Assembly: GCA_043585095.1 (NCBI GenBank)
Contig: CP121321.1
Span: forward strand, 2,914,001-2,978,000
Origin: JANQIO01 sp043585095
Lineage (GTDB): Bacteria > Pseudomonadota > Gammaproteobacteria > Pseudomonadales > Halieaceae
DNA length: 64,000 bases
Reading direction: 5' to 3'
Shown: in pieces, positions 50,531 to 59,992 of the stretch
Layout of the letters: each line of letters begins with the position of its first letter
How positions within the stretch are numbered: the first letter of the stretch is position 1
Program-made: the position numbers and the translations under genes
The notes under the pieces: generated by a model
The model's database searches: none
Told to the model about the DNA's origin: nothing
Seen by the model: the letters and a program-made list of their open reading frames with translations, nothing else

Positions 50531-51829
50531 TTAAGCCTGCGCCGCCATGGCGGCAGGTGCTGGCGCAGCACCGTACACCGGGAAGCGTGAGCACAGATCC
50601 AACACTTTTTGTTTAACCTCGGCAATCACTTGCTCGCTATTGCCCTTTTCGAGGCTTTCCAGCACGTCACACATCCAGTGGGTGAGCTGCTCGGTTTCGG
50701 CTTCGCCGAAGCCGCGAGTGGTGATCGCGGGAGTACCAACGCGCAAGCCAGATGTAACGAAAGGCGACCGCGGGTCCTTGGGAACCGCGTTCTTGTTCAC
50801 AGTAATGTTGGCGCTGCCCAGGGCGGCGTCCGCATCCTTACCGGTGTAATCCTTGCCAATCAGGTTGACCAGCATCAGGTGGTTATCGGTGCCGCCGCTG
50901 ACGATATCGATACCACGCGCCATAAAGGTGGCCGCCATCACGCGGGCGTTGGCAATCACTTGCTGCTGATAGGCTTTGAAATCCGGTTCAAGTGCTTCTT
51001 TGAAGGCCACGGCCTTGGCGGCGATCACGTGCATCAGGGGGCCGCCTTGCTGGCCCGGGAAGACCGCGGATTGCAGCTTCTTCTCAATCTCTTCGCCGGC
51101 ATTGGACAGAATGATGCCGCCGCGGGGTCCGCGCAGGGTCTTATGGGTCGTGGATGTCACCACATGCGCATGGGGCACAGGATTAGGATATTCGCCCACC
51201 GCAGCAAGGCCCGAGATATGCGCCATGTCCACCAGTAGGTACGCCCCCACTGAGTCAGCAATCTCGCGGAATCGCGCCCAGTCCATCACCCGTGAGTAAG
51301 CGGAAAAACCGGCAATAATCATGGCCGGCTGGTGTTCGGTGGCCAGACGCTGGACTTCATCGTAGTCAATCAGGCCGGTGTCGTGGTTGATGCCGTACTG
51401 GACGGCGTTGTAATGCTTGCCGGAAAAACTGGGGGCGGCGCCGTGCGTAAGGTGCCCGCCATCGGCCAGGCTCATGCCCAGAATTGTATCGCCCGGCTTG
51501 ATCAGTGCCTGAAACACTGCACTGTTAGCCTGCGAGCCCGAGTGAGGCTGCACATTGGCGTAGGCTGCGCCGTAAAGCTTTTTGACGCGCTCAACTGCTA
51601 ACTCTTCAGCCACATCCACGTATTCGCAGCCGCCGTAGTAGCGCTTGTGCGCGTAACCTTCAGCATACTTGTTAGTCATGGAGCCACCCTGGGCTTCCAT
51701 CACGCGCGGGCTCGCGTAATTTTCGGACGCAATCAGCTCGACATGCTCTTCCTGACGGCGGTTTTCCGCCTGAATCGCGTTCCACAGCTCGTCGTCGTAT
51801 CCAGCAATGGTTTGGCTGTCATTAAACAT
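50531..51829 (-). CDS. glyA: Serine hydroxymethyltransferase
   Basis: This PLP enzyme converts serine and tetrahydrofolate to glycine and 5,10-methylene-THF. It has 432 residues. QEEHVELIASENYASPRVME at the N-terminus, VDMAHISGLAAVGEYPNPVP, and the PLP-lysine site VVTSTTHKTLRGPRGGIIL are intact. The last about 15 residues are Ala/Pro-rich and variable. It heads the minus-strand operon glyA-nrdR-ribD. The 170-bp gap to the divergent ugd gene must hold both promoters; I saw no clear operator. Confidence 0.97.
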   Translation of the reverse strand: MFNDSQTIAGYDDELWNAIQAENRRQEEHVELIASENYASPRVMEAQGGSMTNKYAEGYAHKRYYGGCEYVDVAEELAVERVKKLYGAAYANVQPHSGSQANSAVFQALIKPGDTILGMSLADGGHLTHGAAPSFSGKHYNAVQYGINHDTGLIDYDEVQRLATEHQPAMIIAGFSAYSRVMDWARFREIADSVGAYLLVDMAHISGLAAVGEYPNPVPHAHVVTSTTHKTLRGPRGGIILSNAGEEIEKKLQSAVFPGQQGGPLMHVIAAKAVAFKEALEPDFKAYQQQVIANARVMAATFMARGIDIVSGGTDNHLMLVNLIGKDYTGKDADAALGSANITVNKNAVPKDPRSPFVTSGLRVGTPAITTRGFGEAETEQLTHWMCDVLESLEKGNSEQVIAEVKQKVLDLCSRFPVYGAAPAPAAMAAQA

Positions 51830-51999
51830 GCATGCTCCCCGGGCTGAGGCCCTGAAATACCGACTAAAATGAAGACGGCAAGTCTACCGCCTCGCGCTAG
51901 CCATAGCCAGATAGCGAGCCTTTAGATGCCCTGGATTTTCGTATTGCTGTAACATTACTGACATAAACTCCCGGTTTTTTAAGGCGGCTGGACGATTTC

Positions 52000-53358
52000 A
52001 TGGATATCAGCGTTTTCGGCAGTGGATATGTGGGTTTGGTGCAAGCTGCCGCGATGGCAGATGTTGGCCACAGGGTCACCTGCATGGACGTTAACAAGGG
52101 TCGCGTAAAAGGCCTGAAGGCCGGCGAGGTACCCTTTTACGAGCCGGGCCTGTCGCACATGCTGCGTGAAGGCATTGACAACAAACTGCTCAGCTTTACG
52201 GATAATGCCGATGTCGCAGTCCGCGCGGGCAATTTCCTCTTTATCGCCGTCGGCACACCCTCGGATAGTCAGGGTGCGGCCGATCTGCAGTACGTACTCG
52301 ATGTCGCCCGCACCATCGGGCTAGAAATGACCGAGCGCAAGGTCGTGATCATCAAATCCACGGTGCCGGTGGGCACGGCGGACAAAGTGAAAGCAGCAAT
52401 TGCCGAGGCCCTGGCCGAGCGCGATGAGGATATTCCCTTCGACGTGGTCTCCAACCCCGAATTTCTCAAAGAAGGGTCTGCGGTGGCCGATGCCACCCGC
52501 CCCGACCGAATAATTATCGGTGCCGAGTCAGAGCAGGCCATTGAAGAACTGCGCATCATGTATCAGGCCTACAACCGCAACCGCGACAAGCTCATGGTCA
52601 TGGACCCGCGCTCGGCGGAGATGACCAAGTACGCGGCCAATGCCATGCTGGCCACCAAAATCAGCTTTATCAATGAGATGGCCAATATCGCTGAAGCGGT
52701 GGGTGCCGATATTGAAGAAGTGCGACGCGGCATCGGCGCCGACCCGCGCATTGGCTATCAGTTTATCTACCCCGGGGCGGGCTACGGCGGCTCTTGCTTC
52801 CCCAAGGATATCCGCGCCTTGAAACACCTGGCCAAAGATCACGGCCAGGTCGCACCCATCATCACTGCCGTACACGACACCAACCAGCGGCAGAAGAACA
52901 AGCTGGGCGAGCGGGTATTAAATTGCCTGGGTGCTGACCTGTCACGCTACCGCATCGCCGTGTGGGGGCTGTCTTTCAAACCCAATACCGACGACTTGCG
53001 CGAGGCGCCCTCTGCCTATGTGCTGGATGTGCTGTGGTCTCAAGGGGCCACGGTGCAGGCCTATGATCCGGAAGCCATGGACAACGCGCGCAAGCACTAT
53101 GGCCCCCGAAAGGACTTAATCCTTTGCGACAGCAAGGAAGACGCGCTCAAGCGAGCCGAGTGCCTGGTGATCTGCACTGAGTGGAAGGCGTTTTTCTCGC
53201 CGAACTTTGAGCAGATGAAAAAACTGATGAAGCGCCCACTCATCATTGACGGCCGGAACCTGTATGATCCGCGCTATGTGGCAAACTTTGACATTGAGTA
53301 CTACGGCATTGGGCGCGGTAAGTCGCTGCAACTTCCAGACGAGCACGTTAAGGGCTAA
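52000..53358 (+). CDS. ugd: UDP-glucose 6-dehydrogenase
   Basis: It oxidises UDP-glucose to UDP-glucuronate with two NAD+, a precursor for acidic surface polysaccharides. The 452-residue protein starts MDISVFGSGYVGLVQAAAMA and has FIAVGTPSD, STVPVGTADKVK and NPEFLKEGSAVADATRPDRI. GAGYGGSCFPKDIRAL contains the catalytic cysteine. The FxxNPTDDLRE-like site near the C-terminal domain is present (SFKPNTDDLREAPS). GDP-mannose dehydrogenase is the nearest alternative. The gene lies 6 nt upstream of the RimB-like gene. Confidence 0.93.
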   Translation: MDISVFGSGYVGLVQAAAMADVGHRVTCMDVNKGRVKGLKAGEVPFYEPGLSHMLREGIDNKLLSFTDNADVAVRAGNFLFIAVGTPSDSQGAADLQYVLDVARTIGLEMTERKVVIIKSTVPVGTADKVKAAIAEALAERDEDIPFDVVSNPEFLKEGSAVADATRPDRIIIGAESEQAIEELRIMYQAYNRNRDKLMVMDPRSAEMTKYAANAMLATKISFINEMANIAEAVGADIEEVRRGIGADPRIGYQFIYPGAGYGGSCFPKDIRALKHLAKDHGQVAPIITAVHDTNQRQKNKLGERVLNCLGADLSRYRIAVWGLSFKPNTDDLREAPSAYVLDVLWSQGATVQAYDPEAMDNARKHYGPRKDLILCDSKEDALKRAECLVICTEWKAFFSPNFEQMKKLMKRPLIIDGRNLYDPRYVANFDIEYYGIGRGKSLQLPDEHVKG

Positions 53359-53364
53359 AACGCT

Positions 53365-53799
53365 ATGAGCAAAGTCACGCTAGGATGGCGTGAATGGGTG
53401 GCGCTGCCAGAGCTGGGCATCGATGCCATCAAAGCCAAAGTGGATACCGGTGCACGCACCAGCGCGCTGCATGCCTTCGCAGTCGAACCGTTCAGCAAAG
53501 ACGGTGACGACTGGGTGCGATTCTCCATGCACCCCATGCAAAATGACAGCGATACGGTGACAGTTTGCGAAGCCCCTGTGCTGGATAGACGCCAGGTCCG
53601 CGACTCTGGTGGGCACAGTGAGCTGCGGTACGTTATCCTGTCATCTATCCAGATCGGCGATAACATTGTTTCGGCCGAGATCACGCTTACCGACCGTGAC
53701 AGCATGAAATTTCGGATGTTGTTAGGCCGCACCACGCTGAAGCAGGGCTACCTTGTCGATCCGGCGCGCTCCTACCAAAGCCGCCGGCCGCCCGAGTAA
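53365..53799 (+). CDS. RimB-like ATP-grasp-associated retropepsin-type protease (PF05618)
   Basis: This 144-residue protein of the DUF785/Zn_protease family starts TLGWREWVALPELGIDAIKA and has KVDTGARTSALHAF, where the DTG is retropepsin-like. It continues with RRQVRDSGGHSELRYVILSS and the end FRMLLGRTTLKQGYLVDPA. Family members are encoded next to RimK and, in Pseudomonas, the RimB product acts on the glutamate tails that RimK adds to ribosomal protein S6. The same arrangement is seen here. It is 91 nt upstream of rimK. Confidence 0.9.
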   Translation: MSKVTLGWREWVALPELGIDAIKAKVDTGARTSALHAFAVEPFSKDGDDWVRFSMHPMQNDSDTVTVCEAPVLDRRQVRDSGGHSELRYVILSSIQIGDNIVSAEITLTDRDSMKFRMLLGRTTLKQGYLVDPARSYQSRRPPE

Positions 53800-53889
53800 G
53801 CCCAAAGCGCCCCACCGCAGCGCCTGCCGCTGTGTCCTACATTCGCTTAAGGCTAGCGAGTCAACTGGCTATCCAAAAAGAGGTCTCTT

Positions 53890-54798
53890 ATGAAAATCGG
53901 CATTCTGTCCCGCAACGCCAAACTTTACTCTACACGTCGTCTTGTCGAGGCCGCCGAACAGAAAGGGCACGAGGTACAGGTGATCGACATCCTCAAGTGC
54001 TACATGGACATTAGCTCGTCGAAGCCGGGGATTATCTACAAAGACCAGATGCTGGAAGGTTTTGATGCGGTGATTCCAAGAATCGGCGCCTCGGTTACCG
54101 CTTATGGCACGGCGGTGATTCGCCAGTTTGAAATGATGGGCGTGTACTGCCTGACGGAATCGATTCCCCTGGGGCGCAGCCGCGACAAGCTGCGCGCACT
54201 GCAGTTGCTGTCACGCAAAGGCCTGGGTATGCCCCGCACCGGCTTTGCTCATGATGTCGCCAATGCCCGGCAGTTGATCAAGATGGTCGGCGGTGCGCCG
54301 CTGGTGCTCAAACTGCTGGAAGGCACACAGGGTCGCGGCGTGGTGCTAGCCGAAACCTTCAAAGCCGCGGAATCGGTGATCGATGCGTTTCAGGAATTGG
54401 AGGCAGACTTCCTCGTGCAGGAGTTCATCAAGGAAGCAGGCGGCAGTGATATTCGTGCCTTTGTGATCGGACGTCGCGTGTTCGCCGCGATGCAGCGCAC
54501 TGCCGCGGATGGCGAGTTCCGTTCCAATCTGCACCGTGGCGGCAGGGCTGAACTCGTCAAACTCACACCTACCGAGCGCGCTACGGCTGTGAAGGCTGCC
54601 CAGACCATGGGCCTGCATGTGGCCGGTGTAGACATGCTGCGCTCTACCCGTGGCCCGCTGATCATGGAAGTCAACTCGTCGCCAGGGCTGGGCGGCATTG
54701 AAGATGCGACGGGTAAGGACGTCGCAGGTCAGGTCATTAAATTCGTTGAGGAGGCCGCGGCGGAACACAAACCACGAGGTCGCCGTACGCGCGGATAG
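53890..54798 (+). CDS. rimK: Ribosomal protein S6 glutamyl ligase
   Basis: This ATP-grasp ligase adds glutamate residues to the C-terminus of ribosomal protein S6. The 302-residue length fits. MKIGILSRNAKLYSTRRLVE, FDAVIPRIGASVTAYGTAVI and PLVLKLLEGTQGRGVVLAET are family blocks. VQEFIKEAGGSDIRAFVIGR and PLIMEVNSSPGLGGIEDATG hold the metal- and ATP-binding acids. The C-terminus is basic. It forms a plus-strand run with the RimB-like gene upstream and the aspartoacylase-like gene downstream. Confidence 0.96.
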   Translation: MKIGILSRNAKLYSTRRLVEAAEQKGHEVQVIDILKCYMDISSSKPGIIYKDQMLEGFDAVIPRIGASVTAYGTAVIRQFEMMGVYCLTESIPLGRSRDKLRALQLLSRKGLGMPRTGFAHDVANARQLIKMVGGAPLVLKLLEGTQGRGVVLAETFKAAESVIDAFQELEADFLVQEFIKEAGGSDIRAFVIGRRVFAAMQRTAADGEFRSNLHRGGRAELVKLTPTERATAVKAAQTMGLHVAGVDMLRSTRGPLIMEVNSSPGLGGIEDATGKDVAGQVIKFVEEAAAEHKPRGRRTRG

Positions 54799-54878
54799 AT
54801 TTATTGGGATAAGCTATCGTACTGAATTAAAGTGCACTGATCCGCCGCTCGTCTTGATCGGCTTATAGAGAATCCGAC

Positions 54879-55949
54879 GTGGCAACGAAAAAACCTGCCC
54901 CATTCACCATCAACGGCGCCAGCATCGAAGCCGGCCAGCGCGAAGAGGTGGATCTTCGCGTTGCGCCCACCTATACCCACGATGATCTATCCATGACGGT
55001 GAAGGTGATACGCGGCAAAAAAGATGGCCCCACCCTGTTTATTTCCGCCGCCATACACGGCGACGAAATTAACGGCGTAGAAATTATTCGCCGCCTGCTA
55101 CAGAGCAAATCACTGAGAAACCTGCGCGGCACCCTGCTGGCTATTCCTATCGTAAACGTGCACGGTTTTCTGAATCAATCGCGCTATCTGCCAGACGGCC
55201 GTGACCTCAATCGGGTGTTTCCCGGCTCCGCCAAAGGCTCACTGGCGGGCCGCGTCGCCCACACCTTTATTGAAGAGATTGTCAGCAAGTGCACGCATGG
55301 CATCGATTTACATACGGGCTCGCGCCACCGTAGCAATTTCCCCCAGATTCGGGCTGACCTTGAACACCCCGGCACTAAAGCCATGACCGAGGCCTTTGGC
55401 GTGCCACTGGCGCTGGACTCGCGCATCCGCGATGGCTCATTGCGGCAGTGCGCCGGCGATCTGGGGATACCGGTGATTCTGTACGAGGCGGGGGAGGCCC
55501 TGCGCTTTGACGAGGTTTACATTCGCGCAGGAGTAAAGGGCATTATTAATGTCATGCGAGAGATTGGCATGCTGCCCGCGAGTCGGCGTAAGTCCTCGAA
55601 ACAAACCACCACATTTAGCGATCAGACCTACTGGGTGCGAGCGCCAGAGAGCGGTGTATTGCGCACCCTGGTGCCCCTGGGTGCCCGCGTTGAGCGCAAT
55701 CAAGTCATCGGCATGGTCGCCGACCCACTGGGCGCCATGGAGGCCGAGATCAGCGCCAGCCACGCGGGTGTCGTCATCGGACGGACTAACTTGCCCCTGG
55801 TGTACTCCGGCGATGCGTTATTTCACATTGCCCGATATGGACGCCTCAATCAGGCCGTAGAGCGCCATGTTGAAGCCTTCAATGAAGAGCATGAGCCCCC
55901 CGAGTTACTCGAAGATCCGGACGATCCCAGCATGGCACCCATTACCTAG
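54879..55949 (+). CDS. Succinylglutamate desuccinylase/aspartoacylase-family zinc hydrolase
   Basis: This M14-like zinc hydrolase has 356 residues. Zinc ligands are in SAAIHGDEINGVEIIRRL and HGIDLHTGSRHRSNFPQIRA, and RYLPDGRDLNRVFPG is a conserved substrate loop. The C-terminal domain has a barrel-sandwich-like repeat (VRAPESGVLRTLVPLGARVE, GDALFHIARYG). The family removes N-acyl groups from amino acids or acts as a carboxypeptidase. Genes of this type often lie beside rimK, so a substrate linked to poly-glutamylation is possible but unproven. The start is GTG. Confidence 0.9.
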   Translation: MATKKPAPFTINGASIEAGQREEVDLRVAPTYTHDDLSMTVKVIRGKKDGPTLFISAAIHGDEINGVEIIRRLLQSKSLRNLRGTLLAIPIVNVHGFLNQSRYLPDGRDLNRVFPGSAKGSLAGRVAHTFIEEIVSKCTHGIDLHTGSRHRSNFPQIRADLEHPGTKAMTEAFGVPLALDSRIRDGSLRQCAGDLGIPVILYEAGEALRFDEVYIRAGVKGIINVMREIGMLPASRRKSSKQTTTFSDQTYWVRAPESGVLRTLVPLGARVERNQVIGMVADPLGAMEAEISASHAGVVIGRTNLPLVYSGDALFHIARYGRLNQAVERHVEAFNEEHEPPELLEDPDDPSMAPIT

Positions 55950-56008
55950 CATCTAGCAGTCTCGCCGGCCCGCGTGACCTCTTTTGGCTGGTTTGCGATA
56001 CTGGATGA

Positions 56009-57142
56009 ATGCGTAAAGCGATGCCGCCATTCACTGTAAATCTATTCAGCGTAAAAAGACGGCCCGCCGGCAGGAACCAGTGCCATCTGGCCCTCGCTGC
56101 GCTGGCGTTGTTAGCCTGGGCGCCTTTCTCTAACGCTCTGGTGATCCTGCAGTACCACCATATTAGTGATGACACACCGGCGGCCACCAGCACCCGCCCC
56201 GCCCTGTTTGAAGAACACCTTGAGCTCATCGCCGCCTCAGGTCTGAAGGTAGTCGATTTAGAGACGGTCACCGACCGACTTAGGAATCAGCAAGCCCCAC
56301 CAGACGACGCCGTGCTGATTACCTTCGATGACAGCTATCCATCAATTTACGAATCGGCCTATCCGCTATTGAAGGCGCGGAATTGGCCTTTTGTGATCTT
56401 TGTGAATACTGGACCCGTGGGCAGCAGCAGCCACTTCCTGAACTGGGAGCAGATTATCGAGATGGCCAACAACGGCGCGGCCATCGCCAACCACAGCGTT
56501 AAGCACCCCCACTTTGCCAGACGCGAGCCCGGGGCCGAGCTGGCGCCCTGGCGTGCCGCAGTGCAGAAAGAGTTATTAAAGGCCGAGCGCGACATCACAT
56601 TGCATACTGGCCAGCAGCATCGCGTGCTGGCATTCCCCTACGGCGAGTTTGACCAATCCTTGCTGGAGCTTCTCAGCGATCTCGGCTTTCTTGGCATGAG
56701 TCAGGCTTCGGGGGCCGTACGGGGGCAGGATGCCCTGGCGATGCCGCGCTTTCCGATGGGAGGGCGCTACGGCGCGACGTCGAATTTCGAGCTGAAGCTG
56801 CAGTCGTTACCGATGCCGCTTGAGGAAACTGCCTTGCAGGACGAGAGCGGTGCCGAGCTTATCGATGGCGTGCTGCCCAGGTCGGTCACGCGGCCAGTGC
56901 TAATACTGGAACTCGCAGATAAGGCCTTAGCCAACGGCTTAGCCTGCTATGCCAGTGGCCAGACCGACGCCATATCCAAACACATCGATGGTAATACCGT
57001 CACGGTGCAGGCCGACCGACCACTGCCAGCGGGGCGTTCGCGCTATAACTGCACGGCGCGTGCCGCCAGTGGACGCTTCCATTGGTTTTCGCAGCCCTTC
57101 CTGCGCAGGGGCGCCGATGGCGCTTATCCGCCAGAATCCTGA
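56009..57142 (+). CDS. Exported polysaccharide deacetylase-family protein
   Basis: This 377-residue protein has a signal peptide or anchor (LALAALALLAWAPFSNA) and a NodB-homology domain: ALVILQYHHISDDTPA, VLITFDDSYPSIYESAYPLL with the catalytic Asp pair, ANHSVKHPHF with the metal-binding H-x3-H, and VLAFPYGEFDQSLLELL. The C-terminal about 120 residues do not resemble the PgaB second domain and have no known match. The substrate may be peptidoglycan or a surface polymer. It is 59 nt downstream of the aspartoacylase-like gene. Confidence 0.87.
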   Translation: MRKAMPPFTVNLFSVKRRPAGRNQCHLALAALALLAWAPFSNALVILQYHHISDDTPAATSTRPALFEEHLELIAASGLKVVDLETVTDRLRNQQAPPDDAVLITFDDSYPSIYESAYPLLKARNWPFVIFVNTGPVGSSSHFLNWEQIIEMANNGAAIANHSVKHPHFARREPGAELAPWRAAVQKELLKAERDITLHTGQQHRVLAFPYGEFDQSLLELLSDLGFLGMSQASGAVRGQDALAMPRFPMGGRYGATSNFELKLQSLPMPLEETALQDESGAELIDGVLPRSVTRPVLILELADKALANGLACYASGQTDAISKHIDGNTVTVQADRPLPAGRSRYNCTARAASGRFHWFSQPFLRRGADGAYPPES

Positions 57143-57267
57143 CGCTAGTTTGTCAGTGACGTGCGAATAAGTTACGTAAGCGGGAGTGGCGCGAATGAGT
57201 GGCGTGAACCGAGGTTGGGTAGAGTCCGCTCTTGCAGTACAGCACGAAGCTGTAAATCTTTTAGCCA

Positions 57268-58128
57268 CTAACCTCGCGCGGGCAATACATCGGCTGGCAA
57301 GGGCTTTTCCAGATTGTTGAATCGAATGACCTGCTGCACTTCTTTGATGTATTCCTCGCCCCGCTCGGAGTAACGCTCCAGACCGGTGGCTAGCTCGACG
57401 CCCTGCAGAGGTTGCTGCTTCGCCCTCGCCTCTTCCCGAATCTCGCGCACGTGCTGGTAGGCCGGGTGCGTATTGAGGTTGCGGTAATAGGCCGTGATGG
57501 CGTCATAGACCGTGTCGAACTTTTGCACTTCATGAGCCGCACCGCTATTGCGCCTGGACGGTACCAGGCCGCAGCCCTTTGTGTAGCACCACTGGCCAAA
57601 CAAGTTGTTGGCCTTGCGGGCAAATCGTGAGCCCCCCCAGCCCGACTCCAATGCTGCCTGGGCCAACACCAGGGATTCCGGAATACGGCCCAACCGGCGC
57701 TGCAGGATCACAATGGCATCTGCGGTGCTGACATCCTCTTTCACTTTGTAGCGCTCGCGCAACATCGCCAGAAACTCCTCATCGGCTGTGCTAAACGGCA
57801 GCCCCAGTTGCTGGCGCAAGGCGACAGCGCCGAGCAGCTTTTGTCTCTCGGCATTGAGTTGGTTGCGGTATTCGATGGCGGGGCGCAGGTAGTTGAAAAA
57901 TGCCTGTTTGCGCTCTTTTACATCTTCAATGGCGGCGAAATCGGGCAGGTCGCGGTAATCCACGGCGAACGATGGCACGGTACGCGCGACACCGTTAAGC
58001 CTGATCAACGTAAGGTCAGCAAGGTGCTCGTTCACATAGGCTTTGTAGACCTGATAGCCGGGGTCGTTTGAACAGGCTGTGGCGAAAACGGTAACAAAGA
58101 GAAGCGTCGCTACATGTTTGATTTTCAT
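57268..58128 (-). CDS. Bax-like N-acetylglucosaminidase lipoprotein
   Basis: This 286-residue protein has a lipoprotein signal (TLLFVTVFATAC, Cys at 19). The C-terminal glucosaminidase domain has PESLVLAQAALESGWGGSRF, where Glu is the likely catalytic acid, followed by KANNLFGQWCYTKGCGLVPS and YDAITAYYRNLNTHPAYQHV. The family cleaves peptidoglycan glycan strands. The gene is convergent with the deacetylase gene and divergent from ettA with 97 bp between starts. Confidence 0.9.
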   Translation of the reverse strand: MKIKHVATLLFVTVFATACSNDPGYQVYKAYVNEHLADLTLIRLNGVARTVPSFAVDYRDLPDFAAIEDVKERKQAFFNYLRPAIEYRNQLNAERQKLLGAVALRQQLGLPFSTADEEFLAMLRERYKVKEDVSTADAIVILQRRLGRIPESLVLAQAALESGWGGSRFARKANNLFGQWCYTKGCGLVPSRRNSGAAHEVQKFDTVYDAITAYYRNLNTHPAYQHVREIREEARAKQQPLQGVELATGLERYSERGEEYIKEVQQVIRFNNLEKPLPADVLPARG

Positions 58129-58225
58129 GCGACAAGGTATAACAAACCGATACCCCGGCTAGCAAGGCAATCGTTGACAGGGCTGGGATAAACCGGAAAA
58201 TCGCCCGCCTTACAGCGGAGGTCAT

Positions 58226-59887
58226 ATGGCACAGTACGTCTACACCATGAATCGCGTCGGCAAGGTGGTACCGCCGAAACGCAAAATTCTTGAAGATATT
58301 TCACTGTCGTTTTTCCCCGGCGCCAAAATCGGCGTGCTGGGCCTGAACGGCGCCGGTAAATCGACGCTGTTACGCATTATGGCGGGCCTTGATACCGACA
58401 TTCTGGGTGAAGCGCGCCCGCAGCCCGGCATCAAGGTTGGCTATCTGCCGCAGGAGCCACAGCTCGATCCCGACAAGGACGTGCGGGGCAACGTCGAAGA
58501 AGGCGTGGCAGAGGCCAAAAATGCGCTGACCGAGCTGGACCAGGTGTACGCCGCCTACGCCGAAGAAGACGCCGATTTCGATGCGCTGGCCAAGCGCCAG
58601 GCCGAGTTGGAAGACATCATTCAGGCCACCGATGCGCACAACCTGGAAACACGGCTGGAGATTGCCGCCGACGCGCTGCGGTTGCCGCCCTGGGACGCTG
58701 ACGTCACCACTATCTCCGGCGGCGAGCGGCGCCGGGTGGCGCTGTGCCGCCTGCTACTGTCGAACCCCGATATGATCCTGCTAGACGAGCCCACCAACCA
58801 CCTGGACGCCGAGAGTGTGGGTTGGCTGGAGCGCTTCCTGCTGGACTTCCCCGGCACTGTGGTGGCGATTACCCACGATCGTTATTTTCTGGATAACGCC
58901 GCCGGCTGGATTCTGGAGCTGGACCGGGGCCGCGGTATTCCCTACGAGGGCAATTACTCGTCGTGGCTGGAGCAAAAAGAGCAGCGGCTGGAGATGGAGC
59001 AACGCCAGGAAGCGAGCCTGCAGAAAACCATCAAGGCAGAGCTGGAGTGGGTGCGCTCTAATCCCAAGGGACGGCAAGCCAAGAGCAAGGCCCGCATGCA
59101 GCGCTTTGAAGACCTGCAGTCGCAAGAGTTCCAGTCACGCAACGAGACCAATGAGATCTACATCCCACCCGGGCAGCGTTTGGGAGATCTGGTCATTGAA
59201 GTGGACGGCCTCACTAAAAGCTTCGGCGATCGGCTGCTGCTCGACAATGTGAGCTTCACCGTACCCAAAGGTGCCATTGTCGGCATTATTGGCGCCAACG
59301 GCATGGGTAAGTCGACGCTGTTCCGCATTCTAACCGGGGCGGAAGAAGCCGATAGCGGCACGGTGCGCATTGGTGACACAGTAGACATCGCTTATGTTGA
59401 CCAGAGCCGCGACGACCTCGATGGCAGCAAAACCGTTTGGGAAGAGATTTCCGACGGCCACGACAACCTGACCATTGGCAGCTACGAAGTGGGCTCGCGC
59501 AACTACTGCGGCCGCTTCAACTTCAAAGGCAGCGATCAGCAGAAGTTCGTCAAGGATCTTTCCGGTGGTGAGCGCAACCGATTGCATTTGGCCAAGCTGC
59601 TAAAACAGGGGGCCAACGTGTTGCTGCTGGACGAACCGACCAACGATCTGGACGTGGAAACCCTGCGCGCCCTGGAAGAAGCCATTCTGGCGTTCCCGGG
59701 TTCAGCGCTGATCATCTCGCACGATCGCTGGTTCCTGGACCGCGTGGCCACCCATATTTTGGCCTACGAAGACGACGGCGGCGTGGTCTTCCACGAAGGC
59801 AACTTCACCGACTACGAAGAAGATCGCATCCAGCGACTCGGCGCTGACGCCACACCGAAACGGGTGAAGTACAAGAAGCTGAAGTAG
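58226..59887 (+). CDS. ettA: Energy-dependent translational throttle protein EttA (ABC-F)
   Basis: EttA binds the ribosomal E site and gates entry into elongation according to the ATP/ADP ratio. The protein has 553 residues and two ABC domains. The first Walker A is GLNGAGKSTLLRIMAG, the first signature ISGGERRRVALCRLLLSNPD, the second Walker A GANGMGKSTLFRILTG and the second signature DLSGGERNRLHLAKLL. The arm and linker region between them is full-length. GGAGG lies 5 nt upstream of the ATG. The stop is followed two bases later by a palindromic repeat element. Confidence 0.96.
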   Translation: MAQYVYTMNRVGKVVPPKRKILEDISLSFFPGAKIGVLGLNGAGKSTLLRIMAGLDTDILGEARPQPGIKVGYLPQEPQLDPDKDVRGNVEEGVAEAKNALTELDQVYAAYAEEDADFDALAKRQAELEDIIQATDAHNLETRLEIAADALRLPPWDADVTTISGGERRRVALCRLLLSNPDMILLDEPTNHLDAESVGWLERFLLDFPGTVVAITHDRYFLDNAAGWILELDRGRGIPYEGNYSSWLEQKEQRLEMEQRQEASLQKTIKAELEWVRSNPKGRQAKSKARMQRFEDLQSQEFQSRNETNEIYIPPGQRLGDLVIEVDGLTKSFGDRLLLDNVSFTVPKGAIVGIIGANGMGKSTLFRILTGAEEADSGTVRIGDTVDIAYVDQSRDDLDGSKTVWEEISDGHDNLTIGSYEVGSRNYCGRFNFKGSDQQKFVKDLSGGERNRLHLAKLLKQGANVLLLDEPTNDLDVETLRALEEAILAFPGSALIISHDRWFLDRVATHILAYEDDGGVVFHEGNFTDYEEDRIQRLGADATPKRVKYKKLK

Positions 59888-59889
59888 GT

Positions 59890-59980
59890 AAAAATGGGGT
59901 CAGAGTAACTTTTCTGTCGACGCTTTGCGTTTGCTGGCTGTTCAAACCGGAAGAAAAGTTACTCTGACCCCTTTTTAGAC
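59890..59980. repeat. Palindromic GGGGTCAGAGTAACTTTT element (locus C) after ettA
   Basis: The arms at 59890-59915 and 59952-59980 are inverted copies (core GGGGTCAGAGTAACTTTTCT) with a 36-nt spacer. The element fills the gap between convergent ettA and the cytochrome gene. It belongs to the same family as locus A, with AACTTTT inner ends. It may work as a bidirectional terminator. Confidence 0.85.
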
Positions 59981-59992
59981 ACCTTTTTGCCG

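Noticed and set aside
50609..51238. 209-codon plus-strand open frame inside glyA
   Set aside because: Shadow of glyA; no start context and no domain.
46860..52000. FMN riboswitch upstream of the riboflavin genes
   Set aside because: No sequence resembling the conserved RFN core was seen before ribE, ribBX, ribH or ribA.
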